A stretch of 64,000 bases of DNA from Trabulsiella odontotermitis (GTDB lineage Bacteria; Pseudomonadota; Gammaproteobacteria; Enterobacterales; Enterobacteriaceae), in assembly GCF_030053895.1 (NCBI RefSeq), contig NZ_CP125781.1, positions 1,860,001-1,924,000 on the forward strand, written 5' to 3'. The notes beneath the pieces are model-generated. The model was not told the DNA's origin, did no database searches, and saw only the letters and a program-made list of their open reading frames with translations. The translations under genes and the position numbers were made by a program. Positions 17,672 to 27,657 of the stretch are shown in pieces. Position 1 is the stretch's first letter; every line of letters begins with the position of its first letter.

Positions 17672-19748
17672 CCAGCAGGCCGATTTGCTGTAACACCAGC
17701 GGCTCTTTGCTCTCAGCCCGTGGCTCCAGTTGGTGGATCCGCTGCATCAGGCCCGTCAGCGCCTGATGCACGCGTGGCTCATCTTTCGGCGTATGGTGGA
17801 ACGCATCATCAACGTAACATACCGCGTCATCCAGCAGCGCGAGGATGTCAGGGTTCGTCAGCTGTTCACGATGAGCGCCCAGCGCAGAAATGTAACTGGT
17901 AAACGTGTGGTTGAGACACAGCAGGCGAAACGCCGTCTCTTTCATCTTTGCCGTCACCTTTGGCTCTGTCGACATGTTCGAGATAACCGACGCCAGTTCC
18001 GCATCGCTGTTCCACGCTTCACGACGCGCAATGCGGTAGGCCAGGCGGTTATCGCGCCCCTGGTGGTACTGCTCAAGGATCGCATCCAGATACCGGCAGT
18101 TGGCGTCCACGGCGCGCTCCAGAACACGGGGCAGATTACGAAACCGCCAGTCCGGCCAGATAAAACTGACCGCCGCCCAGGCAATGGCGCAACCGATGAG
18201 CGTATCAAAAATACGCGGTAACGCGACCTCAAAGCCTTCACCCAGCAGGTTAAAGCACAGCAGCACCAATAGCGTGATAAACATAGTGGCGTTGGCGTAC
18301 TGCACGGTGCGGAAAGCAAAGAAGAGCACGCCGGTGACCACAATGAGCAACAGTTGCCCTTCGACAGAAGGGACGAGCAACAGCACGGGTAAACCAATGG
18401 CGACGCCCACCAGCGTGCCAAAAATACGCAGGGCCAGACGGTGGCGGGTGGCGTTGTAGTTTGGCTGGCAGACAAACAGGCTGGTCAGCAGGATCCAGTA
18501 ACCATGATGCAGCCCGGTTAGCTGGATAAAGGCATACCCGGCGCACAGTACCAGCGACATCCGAATGGCATGGCGAAACAGCGCCGACTCCGGCGACATA
18601 TTGCGGCTCAGCCTCGCGCGGATATCGCTGAACCCGTGCAACCGGTCATCCGAAAGCAGGTTTTCGGTATCGTTTCGCGGCTGGTTTTGCACCTGTTCAG
18701 ACTCAATCGTCGCCAGTTGTGCATCAATGGCGCGCAGGTTGTTGAGCAGAAAACCCAGTGCGTTTATCTGCTCGACTGGCACACCGCTGGCGCGCACGCG
18801 ATCCAGCGCGGCATCAAGATGGGTAAATACGCGTTCAAAGCGCGGATCGTGCTGATAAGGCGTACGCAGCAAAATGGAGCGCGCCAGTTGCTGACAGGCC
18901 TGTGACTGCATCGACATCAGACGCTGGAAACGGAACATGACATCGCTGTAGCGGAAGTTGTCGCGCAGTGTCTGATACTGAATATGCGCCGAGCTGGCGC
19001 GTTCATGAATGTCCTGCGCCACGAAATAATAATGTAGCGTCCGGCGCGTGTTGCGCTGACCACGATCGCCGCGTAAGCGTGTCAATAAAGAGGCTTTTGT
19101 CTGGTTGAGCATGGACACCAGTTGACCATTGGCAAGCACCAGTTCATAGACCGGTGCCTGGCTTTCCTCTTCGATATCCGGGTCAAACAGGCGGGACTTC
19201 AGTTCGAGATAATGGGCAAGCTGCTCATAGCTACGGGCCAGACTGTCCTGCAACGGGCGAACGGGAAAAATCAGATGCCCGGTGAGCGTCAGCAGGTTAT
19301 ACCAGATGGCGCCGGCCAGCAGGAAAAGAGGCTGTTGATACCAGTGCTCATACAGCGACACGCCAAGCATGGTGTAAATGGCGATCAGCAACGCGCCGAA
19401 AGCAATCGTGGCATAGCGTTGCCCGAGACCGCCGAGCAGAATAAAACCGCTGGTGGAGATAGTCAGCCCGATGGCGAACAGCCATGGCCACGGGAACAGC
19501 AGCTCCACAGAGGCCGAGGCAATAAAAAAACACACCAGTGTTATCAGCAGATTACGCAGACGACCCGTCAACCGGTCATCCAGATCGGTCAGCGCCGCCG
19601 CTACCACTCCGAGTGTCAACGGAATGGTAAGCTTAACGTCGCCCAGCCACCACGGCAGGGCAGTGGTGCCGCAAAGGGCGATAAAAATTCTGACGTTGTA
19701 GAGCCAGGAACTGTTCCATGTATAGCGGCGAAGCAACGGACTTAGCAT
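17592..19748 (-). CDS. yccS: YccS, FUSC-family inner-membrane protein
   Basis: Member of the fusaric-acid-resistance/aromatic acid exporter (FUSC) superfamily, function unproven. The 718 residues hold two clusters of membrane helices: an N-terminal set within about the first 160 residues and a second near 395-520, each followed by a large soluble helical domain. E. coli YccS has nearly the same length. It follows yccF by 18 bases, so the two probably form an operon. Its 3' end overlaps sxy by 80 bases in convergent orientation. Confidence 0.93.
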   Translation of the reverse strand: MLSPLLRRYTWNSSWLYNVRIFIALCGTTALPWWLGDVKLTIPLTLGVVAAALTDLDDRLTGRLRNLLITLVCFFIASASVELLFPWPWLFAIGLTISTSGFILLGGLGQRYATIAFGALLIAIYTMLGVSLYEHWYQQPLFLLAGAIWYNLLTLTGHLIFPVRPLQDSLARSYEQLAHYLELKSRLFDPDIEEESQAPVYELVLANGQLVSMLNQTKASLLTRLRGDRGQRNTRRTLHYYFVAQDIHERASSAHIQYQTLRDNFRYSDVMFRFQRLMSMQSQACQQLARSILLRTPYQHDPRFERVFTHLDAALDRVRASGVPVEQINALGFLLNNLRAIDAQLATIESEQVQNQPRNDTENLLSDDRLHGFSDIRARLSRNMSPESALFRHAIRMSLVLCAGYAFIQLTGLHHGYWILLTSLFVCQPNYNATRHRLALRIFGTLVGVAIGLPVLLLVPSVEGQLLLIVVTGVLFFAFRTVQYANATMFITLLVLLCFNLLGEGFEVALPRIFDTLIGCAIAWAAVSFIWPDWRFRNLPRVLERAVDANCRYLDAILEQYHQGRDNRLAYRIARREAWNSDAELASVISNMSTEPKVTAKMKETAFRLLCLNHTFTSYISALGAHREQLTNPDILALLDDAVCYVDDAFHHTPKDEPRVHQALTGLMQRIHQLEPRAESKEPLVLQQIGLLVTLLPEISRLQRQVSPPAKEEIPEGY

Positions 19749-19766
19749 AGTGATAATCGGTCCGGA

Positions 19767-20213
19767 TTATTGATAACGACGGCGGGCATTGGCTTCACGC
19801 GCGGCACGGGCGGTCTCCACACTCACGACGCGGCGGCCCACGGGCCACAGAGCAATCGCGGCAATTTTAAAGTTAGCGATCCCGACAGGGATGCCGATCA
19901 ACGTGATGCACTGCGCAATCCCGGCAAAAATATGTGTCAGGCATAACCACCAGCCGAAGAGAATAAACCACAGAATATTGAGAAATGTGCCGCCGGCGTT
20001 CATCACCGTGCTTTTGCTGTCCGGGTCGAGTTCATCGACATGCACGGCCTCGTTGCCGTAGGGAAGCAGTGAGAGCTTCGTTATCTCCCAGCACGAGCGA
20101 CTCAGCGGCAGCGTGACAATCAGCAGAATGCTGACCAGCGTCGCCAGAAGCCAGCCTAATGTTGTGGCGAAACCACCCAGTACAAAATTCAAAATATTCA
20201 AAACAGTACGCAT
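19767..20213 (-). CDS. yccF: YccF, DUF307 inner-membrane protein
   Basis: A 148-residue membrane protein with two copies of the YccF domain, each a hydrophobic hairpin (VLNILNFVLGGFATTLGWLL and TFLNILWFILFGWWLCLTHI), ending RRVVSVETARAAREANARRR. Length equals E. coli YccF. The ATG at 20213 follows AGAGGA and gives the conserved MRTVLNILNF start. Function unknown; it is first gene of a probable yccF-yccS operon divergent from helD. Confidence 0.94.
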   Translation of the reverse strand: MRTVLNILNFVLGGFATTLGWLLATLVSILLIVTLPLSRSCWEITKLSLLPYGNEAVHVDELDPDSKSTVMNAGGTFLNILWFILFGWWLCLTHIFAGIAQCITLIGIPVGIANFKIAAIALWPVGRRVVSVETARAAREANARRRYQ

Positions 20214-20336
20214 AAATCCTCTGTCCATTGCGAAAATGTCGTTGGCCTCGTAATTGTAACGTTTTTTTGCGCTGGAGCACCTGGTATCTGGCGGTTAAAC
20301 TGTGGAGTAAGAAAACGTGGCGGGATTTGGCATGAC

Positions 20337-22391
20337 ATGGAACTAAAAGCAACAACGCTTGGCAAGCGCATGGCGCAGCACCCTTATGATCGAGTAGAAA
20401 TCCTGAACGCCGGAGTGAAAGTCTCTGGCGATCGTCATGAATATCTCATTCCTTTTAACCAGTTGCTCGACATCCAGTGCAAACGCGGTCTGGTGTGGGG
20501 CGAGCTGGAATTTATTCTGCCGGAAAATAAAGTGGTGCGTCTTCACGGCACCGAGTGGGGCGAAACGCAGCGCTTCCATCATCATCTGAATGCGCTCTGG
20601 GAGCAGTGGGGCTGCGAGATGAGCGACATCGCCGCGCGCCTGCTGACAGAACAACTGGCGGAGATTTCGCGTTTCAGCGCCGAAGGCAAATGGCTGACCC
20701 GCCAGGCCACGCTCGGCGTACAACAAAAAATCCTGCGCGCGCTGGATGCATTGCCGATCCCCGTTGCGCGCCTGGAAACGTTCGATAACTGCCGTGAGCT
20801 CTGGCGGCAGTGTCAGGGTTGGCTGAAAGACATCGACAGCAGCCGTCTGCAACACAATCAGGCGTATACCGAAGCCATGCTCAGCCAGTATGCCGGTTTC
20901 TTTGAAAAAATAGAGTCCTCGCCACTGAATCCGGCGCAGGCGCGGGCTGTGGTCAATGGCGAGCAGTCGCTGCTGGTGCTGGCTGGTGCGGGCAGCGGTA
21001 AAACGTCCGTGCTGGTGGCCCGTGCGGGCTGGTTGTTGATGCGCGGGGAAGCCTCTGCCGAACAGATCCTGCTGCTGGCGTTTGGTCGCCAGGCGGCGAA
21101 AGAGATGGACGAACGGATCCGTGAACGGCTGAACACAGACGCGATTAGCGCCCGAACCTTTCATGCTCTCGCGCTGCATATCATCCAGCAGGGCAGTAAA
21201 AAAGTGCCCGCCATCAGCAAGCTGGAAAATGACAGCAAAGCGCGGCAGGCGTTGTTGATCAAAACCTGGCAGCAGCAGTGCAACGAGAAAAAAGCGCAGG
21301 CGAAAGGCTGGCGGCAGTGGCTGGACGACGAAATGGGCTGGTCGGTGCCGGAAGGCAACTACTGGCAGGATGAAAAGTTAGTGCGGCGGATGGGCGGTCG
21401 GCTCGATCGTTGGGTCGGGCTGATGCGCATGCATGGCGGTTCACAGGCGGAGATGATTGATGCGGCGCCGGAAGAGGTCAGGGAGCTTTTCGGTAAGCGC
21501 ATTAAACTGATGGCACCGCTGCTCAAGGCGTGGAAAACGGCACTGAAAGCGGAGGATGCGGTGGATTTCTCCGGGCTTATCCATCAGGCCATTAACGTGC
21601 TGGAGAAAGGGCGTTTTGTCAGCCCGTGGAAGCATATTCTGGTGGATGAATTCCAGGATATCTCCCCGCAACGCGCAGCGCTGCTGGCGGCATTGAGAAA
21701 GCAGAACTCCCGCACCTGTCTTTATGCCGTCGGCGACGACTGGCAGGCGATCTACCGCTTCAGCGGCGCGCAACTGACGCTGACCACCGCCTTTACGCAC
21801 TATTTTGGCGAGGGCGACAACTGCGCGCTGGATACCACTTATCGCTTTAACAGCCGCATTGGCGACGTGGCGAATGCATTTATCCAGCAGAACCCGCATC
21901 AACTGAGCAAGCCGCTGAACAGCCTGAAAGTGGGCGATAAAAAAGCGGTCACCCTGCTGGCGGATGATCAGCTCGATGCGTTGCTCGACAAGCTCAGCGG
22001 CTATGCTAAACCGGATGAGCGGATCCTGGTGCTGGCGCGCTACCATCACCTGAAACCCGCCAGTCTGGAAAAAGCAGCTACCCGCTGGCCGAAGCTGGCG
22101 ATCGATTTCATGACCATTCATGCCAGTAAAGGGCAGCAGGCTGACTATGTGATTGTCATGGGGCTGCAGGAAGGGCAGGATGCGTTTCCGGCACCGGCCA
22201 GAGAATCCATCATGGAACAGGCGCTGCTGCCGCAGCCGGAGGATTTCCCGGATGCCGAAGAACGGCGTTTGCTGTATGTGGCGTTGACTCGCGCCCGTCA
22301 GCGCGTCTGGCTGCTGTTCAATAAAGAACAGCCGTCGGTGTTTGTCGATATTCTGAAGGCGCTCTCCGTCCCGGTAGCGCGCAAACCGTAA
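20337..22391 (+). CDS. helD: HelD, DNA helicase IV (UvrD/Rep family SF1)
   Basis: ATP-dependent 3'-5' DNA helicase acting in RecF-type recombination. The 684 residues equal E. coli HelD. The Walker A AGAGSGKTS lies near residue 216, motif II DEFQD near 437, the motif GDDWQAIYRFSG follows, and motif VI VALTRAR is near the C-terminus. An N-terminal domain of about 190 residues is specific to this family. It stands alone, converging on mgsA. Confidence 0.97.
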   Translation: MELKATTLGKRMAQHPYDRVEILNAGVKVSGDRHEYLIPFNQLLDIQCKRGLVWGELEFILPENKVVRLHGTEWGETQRFHHHLNALWEQWGCEMSDIAARLLTEQLAEISRFSAEGKWLTRQATLGVQQKILRALDALPIPVARLETFDNCRELWRQCQGWLKDIDSSRLQHNQAYTEAMLSQYAGFFEKIESSPLNPAQARAVVNGEQSLLVLAGAGSGKTSVLVARAGWLLMRGEASAEQILLLAFGRQAAKEMDERIRERLNTDAISARTFHALALHIIQQGSKKVPAISKLENDSKARQALLIKTWQQQCNEKKAQAKGWRQWLDDEMGWSVPEGNYWQDEKLVRRMGGRLDRWVGLMRMHGGSQAEMIDAAPEEVRELFGKRIKLMAPLLKAWKTALKAEDAVDFSGLIHQAINVLEKGRFVSPWKHILVDEFQDISPQRAALLAALRKQNSRTCLYAVGDDWQAIYRFSGAQLTLTTAFTHYFGEGDNCALDTTYRFNSRIGDVANAFIQQNPHQLSKPLNSLKVGDKKAVTLLADDQLDALLDKLSGYAKPDERILVLARYHHLKPASLEKAATRWPKLAIDFMTIHASKGQQADYVIVMGLQEGQDAFPAPARESIMEQALLPQPEDFPDAEERRLLYVALTRARQRVWLLFNKEQPSVFVDILKALSVPVARKP

Positions 22392-22396
22392 CCGCA

Positions 22397-22419
22397 GGCT
22401 GGCGCTCGCTGCGCCAGCC
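22397..22419. repeat. Hairpin between helD and mgsA
   Basis: GGCTGGCGC at 22397-22405 pairs perfectly with GCGCCAGCC at 22411-22419. It lies in the 35-base convergent gap. There is no T tract on either strand, so termination efficiency is uncertain. Confidence 0.5.
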
Positions 22420-22426
22420 CGGGAAC

Positions 22427-22885
22427 TTACTTCAGGCGATCCGCCAGATAACGTGGGTAGTCGGGGATCAGGATGTCCACTTCATCACTGAAGTTCGGCG
22501 CCTGAATAATGAAATCCGCGGTAGCCAGGTTGGTGGCGACCGGAATATTCCACACCGTTGCCAGACGCAGCAGTGCTTTGACGTCGGGATCGTGCGGCAC
22601 GGCGTTGAGCGGATCCCAAAAGAAAATCAGTACGTCGATCTTCCCTTCTGAAATCTGCGCGCCCACCTGCTGGTCACCGCCTAACGGGCCGCTCAGCATG
22701 GCGTTAACGTTAAGCCCTGTGGCGCGCTGGATCAGATTCCCCGTGGTGCCGGTGGCTGACAACGTGTGGCGCTCCAGCAACGTACGGTGGCGCTCCACCC
22801 ATTTCATCAGCATGTCTTTACAGTGATCATGCGCCACCAGCGCAATGTGCTTGCGCGCCGGGAGCGTGCGTGTTGTGAGTTCCAT
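22427..22885 (-). CDS. mgsA: MgsA, methylglyoxal synthase
   Basis: Homohexameric enzyme converting dihydroxyacetone phosphate to methylglyoxal and phosphate, relieving sugar-phosphate stress. The catalytic and binding residues are all present: His19, Asp71, Asp91, His98 and Asp101. The ATG at 22885 gives 152 residues and MELTTRTLPARKHIALVAHD as in E. coli; an in-frame start 57 bases upstream lacks support. Confidence 0.98.
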   Translation of the reverse strand: MELTTRTLPARKHIALVAHDHCKDMLMKWVERHRTLLERHTLSATGTTGNLIQRATGLNVNAMLSGPLGGDQQVGAQISEGKIDVLIFFWDPLNAVPHDPDVKALLRLATVWNIPVATNLATADFIIQAPNFSDEVDILIPDYPRYLADRLK

Positions 22886-22986
22886 AGTGCCCTTCCGCAT
22901 TTTGAGATGCAGACAGATTACTGGATGCGATTCAGGCTGCAAACCGTGAGGGCTTAAAAATGATAAATCCGTTCAGAAATGCAGGG

Positions 22987-23649
22987 TTATGACGAGGGTT
23001 GCTGGCGCGCCCATTGCAAAAAACGATTGCGCGTGTCTGAGTCTGCCTGCTGAAACCAGTATTTGAGCCGCTGCTCGGCGACGGTTTGCGACTGCAGAGA
23101 GGGGAAATCAAGCTCGGTCTTTTTCGACAGCAGGGTGCTGTCATCCGGCAGCGGAGCGTTTAATGGCGATCGGGCAGCCAGCTTTCGGTTGTGGTTATAG
23201 AGTGCGGCGGCCTGTTCATAGTCGATGCCGGAGGCGGTTTTGGTCACCGCGAGAATATCAAGCTTCACCGGAATGGGGGCCGAATTGCCATCCAGCAACG
23301 TGATGTCGGGGGCGGTGCTGAAGGTTTGCGTCTCTTCCTGTGTCTCCAGCCGGGGCAGGTTAACATTCACGAGACTAATTAAACGCGTATCAAAACTGGC
23401 AATCAGCGGAGGAGAAACGTAGCGCTGATAACTTCTGTCGGGTAACTGGATGATTTTTTCTACCCGGAAAACTACCTGATGCGGGCCGTTATCGAGTTCA
23501 ATGCCGTCTGCGCCGCGAAGTAACGAACTGGACACCTTTTTGCCATCCAGCACCAGCAGATCGACATCGCCCGCAAGGCGTAACGTCGTGGCCGGGGCCA
23601 GATCCGGGATCAGGAGCGTCACGCACAGAAGCAGTGTTCCAGCTTTCAT
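22987..23649 (-). CDS. yccT: YccT (CsgI), DUF2057 periplasmic protein
   Basis: A 220-residue secreted protein with a signal peptide (MKAGTLLLCVTLLIPDLAPA) and the DUF2057 core (TTLRLAGDVDLLVLDGKKVS). The E. coli and Salmonella protein has been linked to restraint of curli formation. The ATG at 23649 is chosen because AGGAGATACCA precedes it and it gives the E. coli length. The middle region is divergent; the C-terminus LKYWFQQADSDTRNRFLQWA is conserved. Confidence 0.92.
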   Translation of the reverse strand: MKAGTLLLCVTLLIPDLAPATTLRLAGDVDLLVLDGKKVSSSLLRGADGIELDNGPHQVVFRVEKIIQLPDRSYQRYVSPPLIASFDTRLISLVNVNLPRLETQEETQTFSTAPDITLLDGNSAPIPVKLDILAVTKTASGIDYEQAAALYNHNRKLAARSPLNAPLPDDSTLLSKKTELDFPSLQSQTVAEQRLKYWFQQADSDTRNRFLQWARQQPSS

Positions 23650-23821
23650 TGGTATCTCCTGAAAAAGAGTTAGCCCAAGAGAGTGTATCAAAATTTTACT
23701 AATCACGATTTTATTAACATATAGACACGGGCACTGGTTTTGCCCTCATACTTCAGTATGGGATGCATGGTTGGCTGGTGTGGAATGTCGTACACTTTGA
23801 TGAGTTGCCCGGAGGATAATG

Positions 23822-24235
23822 ATGAAAGAAAACGATATTGCAGGCATTTTGACATCCACCCGCACCATCGCGCTGGTGGGGGCGAGCGACAAACCTGAAC
23901 GCCCGAGCTATCGGGTGATGAAGTATCTGCTTGATCAGGGGTATCACGTGATCCCGGTGTCTCCGAAAGTGGCAGGCACCACGCTGCTGGGGCAGAAAGG
24001 GTACGCAACGCTTGCCGAGGTGCCGGAAAAAGTGGACATGGTTGATGTGTTCCGCAATTCAGAAGCCGCGTGGGGCGTGGCGCAGGAAGCCATTGCTATC
24101 GGCGCGAAAACGCTGTGGATGCAGCTGGGCGTAATTAATGATCAGGCCGCCGTGCTCGCCCGCAATGCAGGGCTGAACGTGGTGATGGATCGCTGCCCGG
24201 CGATTGAAATCCCGCGGTTAGGCCTGGCGAAATAA
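23822..24235 (+). CDS. yccU: YccU, CoA-binding-domain protein
   Basis: A 137-residue single Rossmann domain of the CoA_binding_2 family. ALVGASDKPERPSYRVMKYL carries the nucleotide loop; GVINDQAAVLARNAGLNVVMDRCPAIE is the conserved end. The biochemical role is unknown. There are tandem ATGs at 23819 and 23822; the second is seven bases from GGAGG and gives the E. coli length. It shares a bidirectional terminator with hspQ. Confidence 0.95.
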   Translation: MKENDIAGILTSTRTIALVGASDKPERPSYRVMKYLLDQGYHVIPVSPKVAGTTLLGQKGYATLAEVPEKVDMVDVFRNSEAAWGVAQEAIAIGAKTLWMQLGVINDQAAVLARNAGLNVVMDRCPAIEIPRLGLAK

Positions 24236-24238
24236 CAA

Positions 24239-24262
24239 AAAACCCCGCTTCGGCGGGGTTTT
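24239..24262. terminator. Bidirectional terminator between yccU and hspQ
   Basis: AAAACCCCGC pairs with GCGGGGTTTT around a TTCG tetraloop. It lies three bases after yccU and three before the hspQ stop. Confidence 0.9.
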
Positions 24263-24264
24263 GA

Positions 24265-24582
24265 TTAATTACGCAGTCGTGGCGCCTGTAGCTGGCGGCG
24301 AATGGTTCGCGCCAGTTCATCCATCGACGGTTGCTCGGGATGTTCATCGTTCATCTCGCCGCTCAACTGAGCCTCAGCAAGATACGTATGCACTGGCTGA
24401 CCGTCGTCATCTTCCATCACCACATGATACCAGGGGGCGGCCCGCAGTTCGGCATTCACCGCCATTTCATCTTCAGCCGGTTCATCAAGAGAGTATTCTG
24501 GATCGATATCAACAATCACGCCCAGATAGCCCAACAGGGAGTGGCGGACCTGCTGGCCGATACCGAATTTGCTGGCAATCAT
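24265..24582 (-). CDS. hspQ: HspQ, heat-shock protein and Lon specificity factor
   Basis: A 105-residue YccV/F-box-associated-fold protein; in enterics it binds hemimethylated DNA and acts as a Lon substrate and specificity enhancer. The conserved start MIASKFGIGQQVRHSLLGYL at 24582 and end LARTIRRQLQAPRLRN match E. coli in length. An upstream in-frame start would overlap rlmI and lacks a ribosome site. Confidence 0.95.
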   Translation of the reverse strand: MIASKFGIGQQVRHSLLGYLGVIVDIDPEYSLDEPAEDEMAVNAELRAAPWYHVVMEDDDGQPVHTYLAEAQLSGEMNDEHPEQPSMDELARTIRRQLQAPRLRN

Positions 24583-24643
24583 AGTCACCTCCCGGGAAAC
24601 ATTACCTGCTGTCGATATGCGGGCAAATGCTCCACTTTTCAAG

Positions 24644-25873
24644 TTACATGACGCGACAGGCAAACCCTTTCAGATACAGCCCTTCCGGGTAGGTAGCGAT
24701 CACCGGGTGATCGGCGGCCTGACGGAACTGCTCTATAAATTGTACATCACGACCAGCATCAATTGCGGCATCAGCGATGATTTTCTGAAATAAATCGGTG
24801 GTCATCAACCCTGAACAGGAGAATGTCAGCAGCACGCCGCCCGGGTTCAGCAGCTGGATCGCCAGCATGTTGATGTCTTTGTAACCGCGGCAGGCCCCCT
24901 GCAACTGGCTTTTGTTTTCGACGAATTTCGGCGGATCCATGACGATGACATCAAACGTCTCGCCCTGATCGCGATATTTGCGCAGCAGCTTAAACACATC
25001 ATCACGCACAAACTCTGCTTTGCTGAGATCGAGTTTGTTCAGCGCCACGTTTTGCTTCGCCACATCAAGCGCTTCCTGCGACGTATCCACGCTTACCACC
25101 TGACGGCAGCCGCCCATCAGCGCAGAAACTGCAAAACCACCAGTGTAGGAGAAACAGTTCAGAACGCGTTTGTCGGCAACGTAACGGCGCGTCGCCAGGC
25201 GGCTGTCACGCTGATCGAGGTAGTAACCGGTTTTATGACCGCCCTGAATATCTACCAGCAGTTTCATGCCGTGCTCTTCAATTGGCAGCAGGGCAGGCGG
25301 CCGTTCACCTGTCACCGGGCCTTGCGTCAGTTCCATCCCTTCTTTTTTACGCACCGCCACATCGCTGCGGTCATAAATCGCACATTCCGGATAGAGCGTC
25401 TGCAGGGCGATTATTAACGCCGCGCGCTGATACTCCGCGCCCGCGCTGAGCAACTGTAACACCAGAAAATTGCCGAAGCGGTCAATCGTCACGCCCGGCA
25501 GGCCGTCTGACTCACCGGCGATCAGACGGTAGCTGTCGAGCCCGTCCTGCTGCGCCAGCCAGTCGCGCCATTGCTGCGCCTGTCGCAGGCGGCGGATGAA
25601 GAAATCGCTGTCAATGGATTCGCTGGCGTCAAACGTCCAGACGCGGGCACGAATTTGCGACGCCGGCGAATACGCGCCGCGCGCCAGCCATTTTCCCTGG
25701 TGATCCACAATATCAATGGTTTCACCGGGACTGGCTTTTCCTTCCATACGGGCGACCGCGCCGGAGAAGATCCAGGGATGGCGGCGCAGTAACGATTTCT
25801 CGCGCCCTTTGGCTAACACTAAACGGGAAAACCTTGCTAAATCTGTTTTTTGACTTTCTTGTGCTGTCTTCAT
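24644..25873 (-). CDS. rlmI: RlmI, 23S rRNA m5C1962 methyltransferase
   Basis: Methylates C1962 of 23S rRNA. It has an N-terminal PUA domain (LVLAKGREKSLLRRHPWIFSGAV), a central linker domain and a Rossmann methyltransferase domain with NCFSYTGGFAVSA and MDPPKFVENK; Cys in LLTFSCSG is the catalytic nucleophile candidate. The ATG at 25873 follows GGGAG and gives 409 residues, 13 more than annotated E. coli RlmI. No ATG lies nearer the conserved RLVLAKG, so the extra N-terminal residues may be real or the start may be non-ATG. Confidence 0.94.
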   Translation of the reverse strand: MKTAQESQKTDLARFSRLVLAKGREKSLLRRHPWIFSGAVARMEGKASPGETIDIVDHQGKWLARGAYSPASQIRARVWTFDASESIDSDFFIRRLRQAQQWRDWLAQQDGLDSYRLIAGESDGLPGVTIDRFGNFLVLQLLSAGAEYQRAALIIALQTLYPECAIYDRSDVAVRKKEGMELTQGPVTGERPPALLPIEEHGMKLLVDIQGGHKTGYYLDQRDSRLATRRYVADKRVLNCFSYTGGFAVSALMGGCRQVVSVDTSQEALDVAKQNVALNKLDLSKAEFVRDDVFKLLRKYRDQGETFDVIVMDPPKFVENKSQLQGACRGYKDINMLAIQLLNPGGVLLTFSCSGLMTTDLFQKIIADAAIDAGRDVQFIEQFRQAADHPVIATYPEGLYLKGFACRVM

Positions 25874-26025
25874 TAGGTACTCCCATGGAAAACGCGAACG
25901 ATACGGTTAGAAACGGCGCGTAGGGTAGCACAACAGGACAGGGGAGAGCTTGTTGAAATCGCCTCCTTTAAATTCCCCGTCTCAACAGGGATAATACCCA
26001 CACAAACAGTGGATCCGGAATCACG

Positions 26026-27657
26026 ATGAAATACACCCTGCCTTACCGCAAGCTACGTAAACGGCCGATGAAACTCGGTACAACGGTGATATTAATGGTC
26101 AGCGCCGTATTGTTTTCTGTGCTGCTGGTGGTACACCTGATCTACTTCTTTCAAATCAGCCATATGGCGCGTGATGCGCTGGCGAACAAGGCGCTGGCGG
26201 TGGCCCGGACACTGGCGGATTCCCCGGAGATCCGCCAGGGGCTGATGAAAAAACCGCAGGAAAGTGGCATTCAGGCGATTGCCGAAGCGGTACGCAAGCG
26301 TAACGACATGCTGTTTATTGTCGTGACCGATATGAAAACCCTGCGCTATTCCCATCCGGAAGCGCAGCGCATCGGGCAACCGTTCAAAGGCGACGATATT
26401 TTGCTGGCGCTTGAGGGCAAAGAGAATGTTGCCATCAATCGCGGTTTTCTTGCCCAGGCGCTACGTGTTTTTACCCCCATTTATGATGACAACCACCGGC
26501 AGATAGGCGTGGTGGCGATAGGTCTGGAGCTGAGCCGGGTGACCGGGCAGATCAACGACAGCCGCGGCAGCATCATCTGGTCCGTCTTATTCGGCGTGCT
26601 GGTTGGCCTGCTGGGAACCTGGGGGCTGGTGAAAGTGCTGAAACGCATTTTGTTCGGGCTGGAGCCGTATGAAATTTCCACCCTGTTTGAGCAGCGCCAG
26701 GCGATGCTGCAGTCGATCAAAGAAGGGGTGATTGCCGTTGATGACAGCGGTGAAATAACGCTCATTAACGAAGCCGCGCAGGAATTGCTGGACTACCGCC
26801 GCTCGCGGGATGATGCGCAGCTCTCCACGCTCAGCAATACATGGTCGCAGGTGGTGGATTTAAGCGAAGTTCTGCGCGACGGCACCGCACACCAGAATGA
26901 GGAGATCAACATCAAAGACCGGTTGCTGCTCATTAATACCGTTCCGGTGCGCAGCAATGGCAAAATTATTGGCGCTATCTCCACTTTCAGGGATAAAACG
27001 GAAGTTCGTCAGCTGATGCAACGGCTCGATGGTATGGTGAACTATGCCGACTCACTCCGTGAACGGTCCCACGAATTCATGAATAAATTACATGTGATTC
27101 TGGGCTTGCTACATCTGAAGAGTTATAAGCAACTTGAAGATTATATTATCAAGATGGCGAACAACTATCAGGAAGAGATCGGCTCACTGTTGGATAAAAT
27201 AAAATCGCCAGTCATTGCGGGATTTTTGCTAAGTAAGATTAATCGCACATTCGATTCAGGGCATAAACTGGTGATTAGTCATGACAGCCAGTTGCCGGAC
27301 AGCAATAATGAAAATCAGGTTGCGGTATTGGTTACCGTCCTCGGAAATTTGATTGAAAATGCGCTCGACGCGTTAGGTCATCAACCGGAAGGTGAAATTG
27401 GCGTTTCCTTATACTATCGAAATGGCTGGCTGCATTGTGAAGTCAGTGATGACGGCCCTGGAATAGAGCCGGATCGTATTAACCCTATTTTTGTGAAAGG
27501 CGTCTCGTCTAAAGGATCTGATCGTGGCGTTGGTTTAGCCCTGGTTAAACAGCAGGTTGAAGGTCTTGGCGGTAATATTTCCGTGGAATCCGAACCCGGT
27601 GTTTTCACGCAATTTTTCGTACAAATACCCTGGGATGGGGAGAGGGCCAGCACATGA
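26026..27657 (+). CDS. dcuS: DcuS, C4-dicarboxylate sensor histidine kinase
   Basis: Membrane kinase that senses external fumarate, succinate or malate and activates DcuR. The 543 residues equal E. coli DcuS. Two membrane helices (about 20-42 and 182-203) flank a periplasmic PAS domain that keeps the ligand residues Arg107, His110, Phe120 and Arg147. A cytoplasmic PAS domain (about 220-330) is followed by the phosphoacceptor His349 in RERSHEFMNKLH and the ATPase domain with NLIENALDAL, DDGPGIEPD and GVGLALVKQQ. It overlaps dcuR by four bases. The module sits between rlmI and yccX, not at its E. coli site. Confidence 0.96.
   Translation: MKYTLPYRKLRKRPMKLGTTVILMVSAVLFSVLLVVHLIYFFQISHMARDALANKALAVARTLADSPEIRQGLMKKPQESGIQAIAEAVRKRNDMLFIVVTDMKTLRYSHPEAQRIGQPFKGDDILLALEGKENVAINRGFLAQALRVFTPIYDDNHRQIGVVAIGLELSRVTGQINDSRGSIIWSVLFGVLVGLLGTWGLVKVLKRILFGLEPYEISTLFEQRQAMLQSIKEGVIAVDDSGEITLINEAAQELLDYRRSRDDAQLSTLSNTWSQVVDLSEVLRDGTAHQNEEINIKDRLLLINTVPVRSNGKIIGAISTFRDKTEVRQLMQRLDGMVNYADSLRERSHEFMNKLHVILGLLHLKSYKQLEDYIIKMANNYQEEIGSLLDKIKSPVIAGFLLSKINRTFDSGHKLVISHDSQLPDSNNENQVAVLVTVLGNLIENALDALGHQPEGEIGVSLYYRNGWLHCEVSDDGPGIEPDRINPIFVKGVSSKGSDRGVGLALVKQQVEGLGGNISVESEPGVFTQFFVQIPWDGERAST

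Noticed and set aside
22397..22419. Hairpin after helD considered as a terminator
   Set aside because: Perfect stem but no T tract on either strand, so it is listed only as a hairpin.
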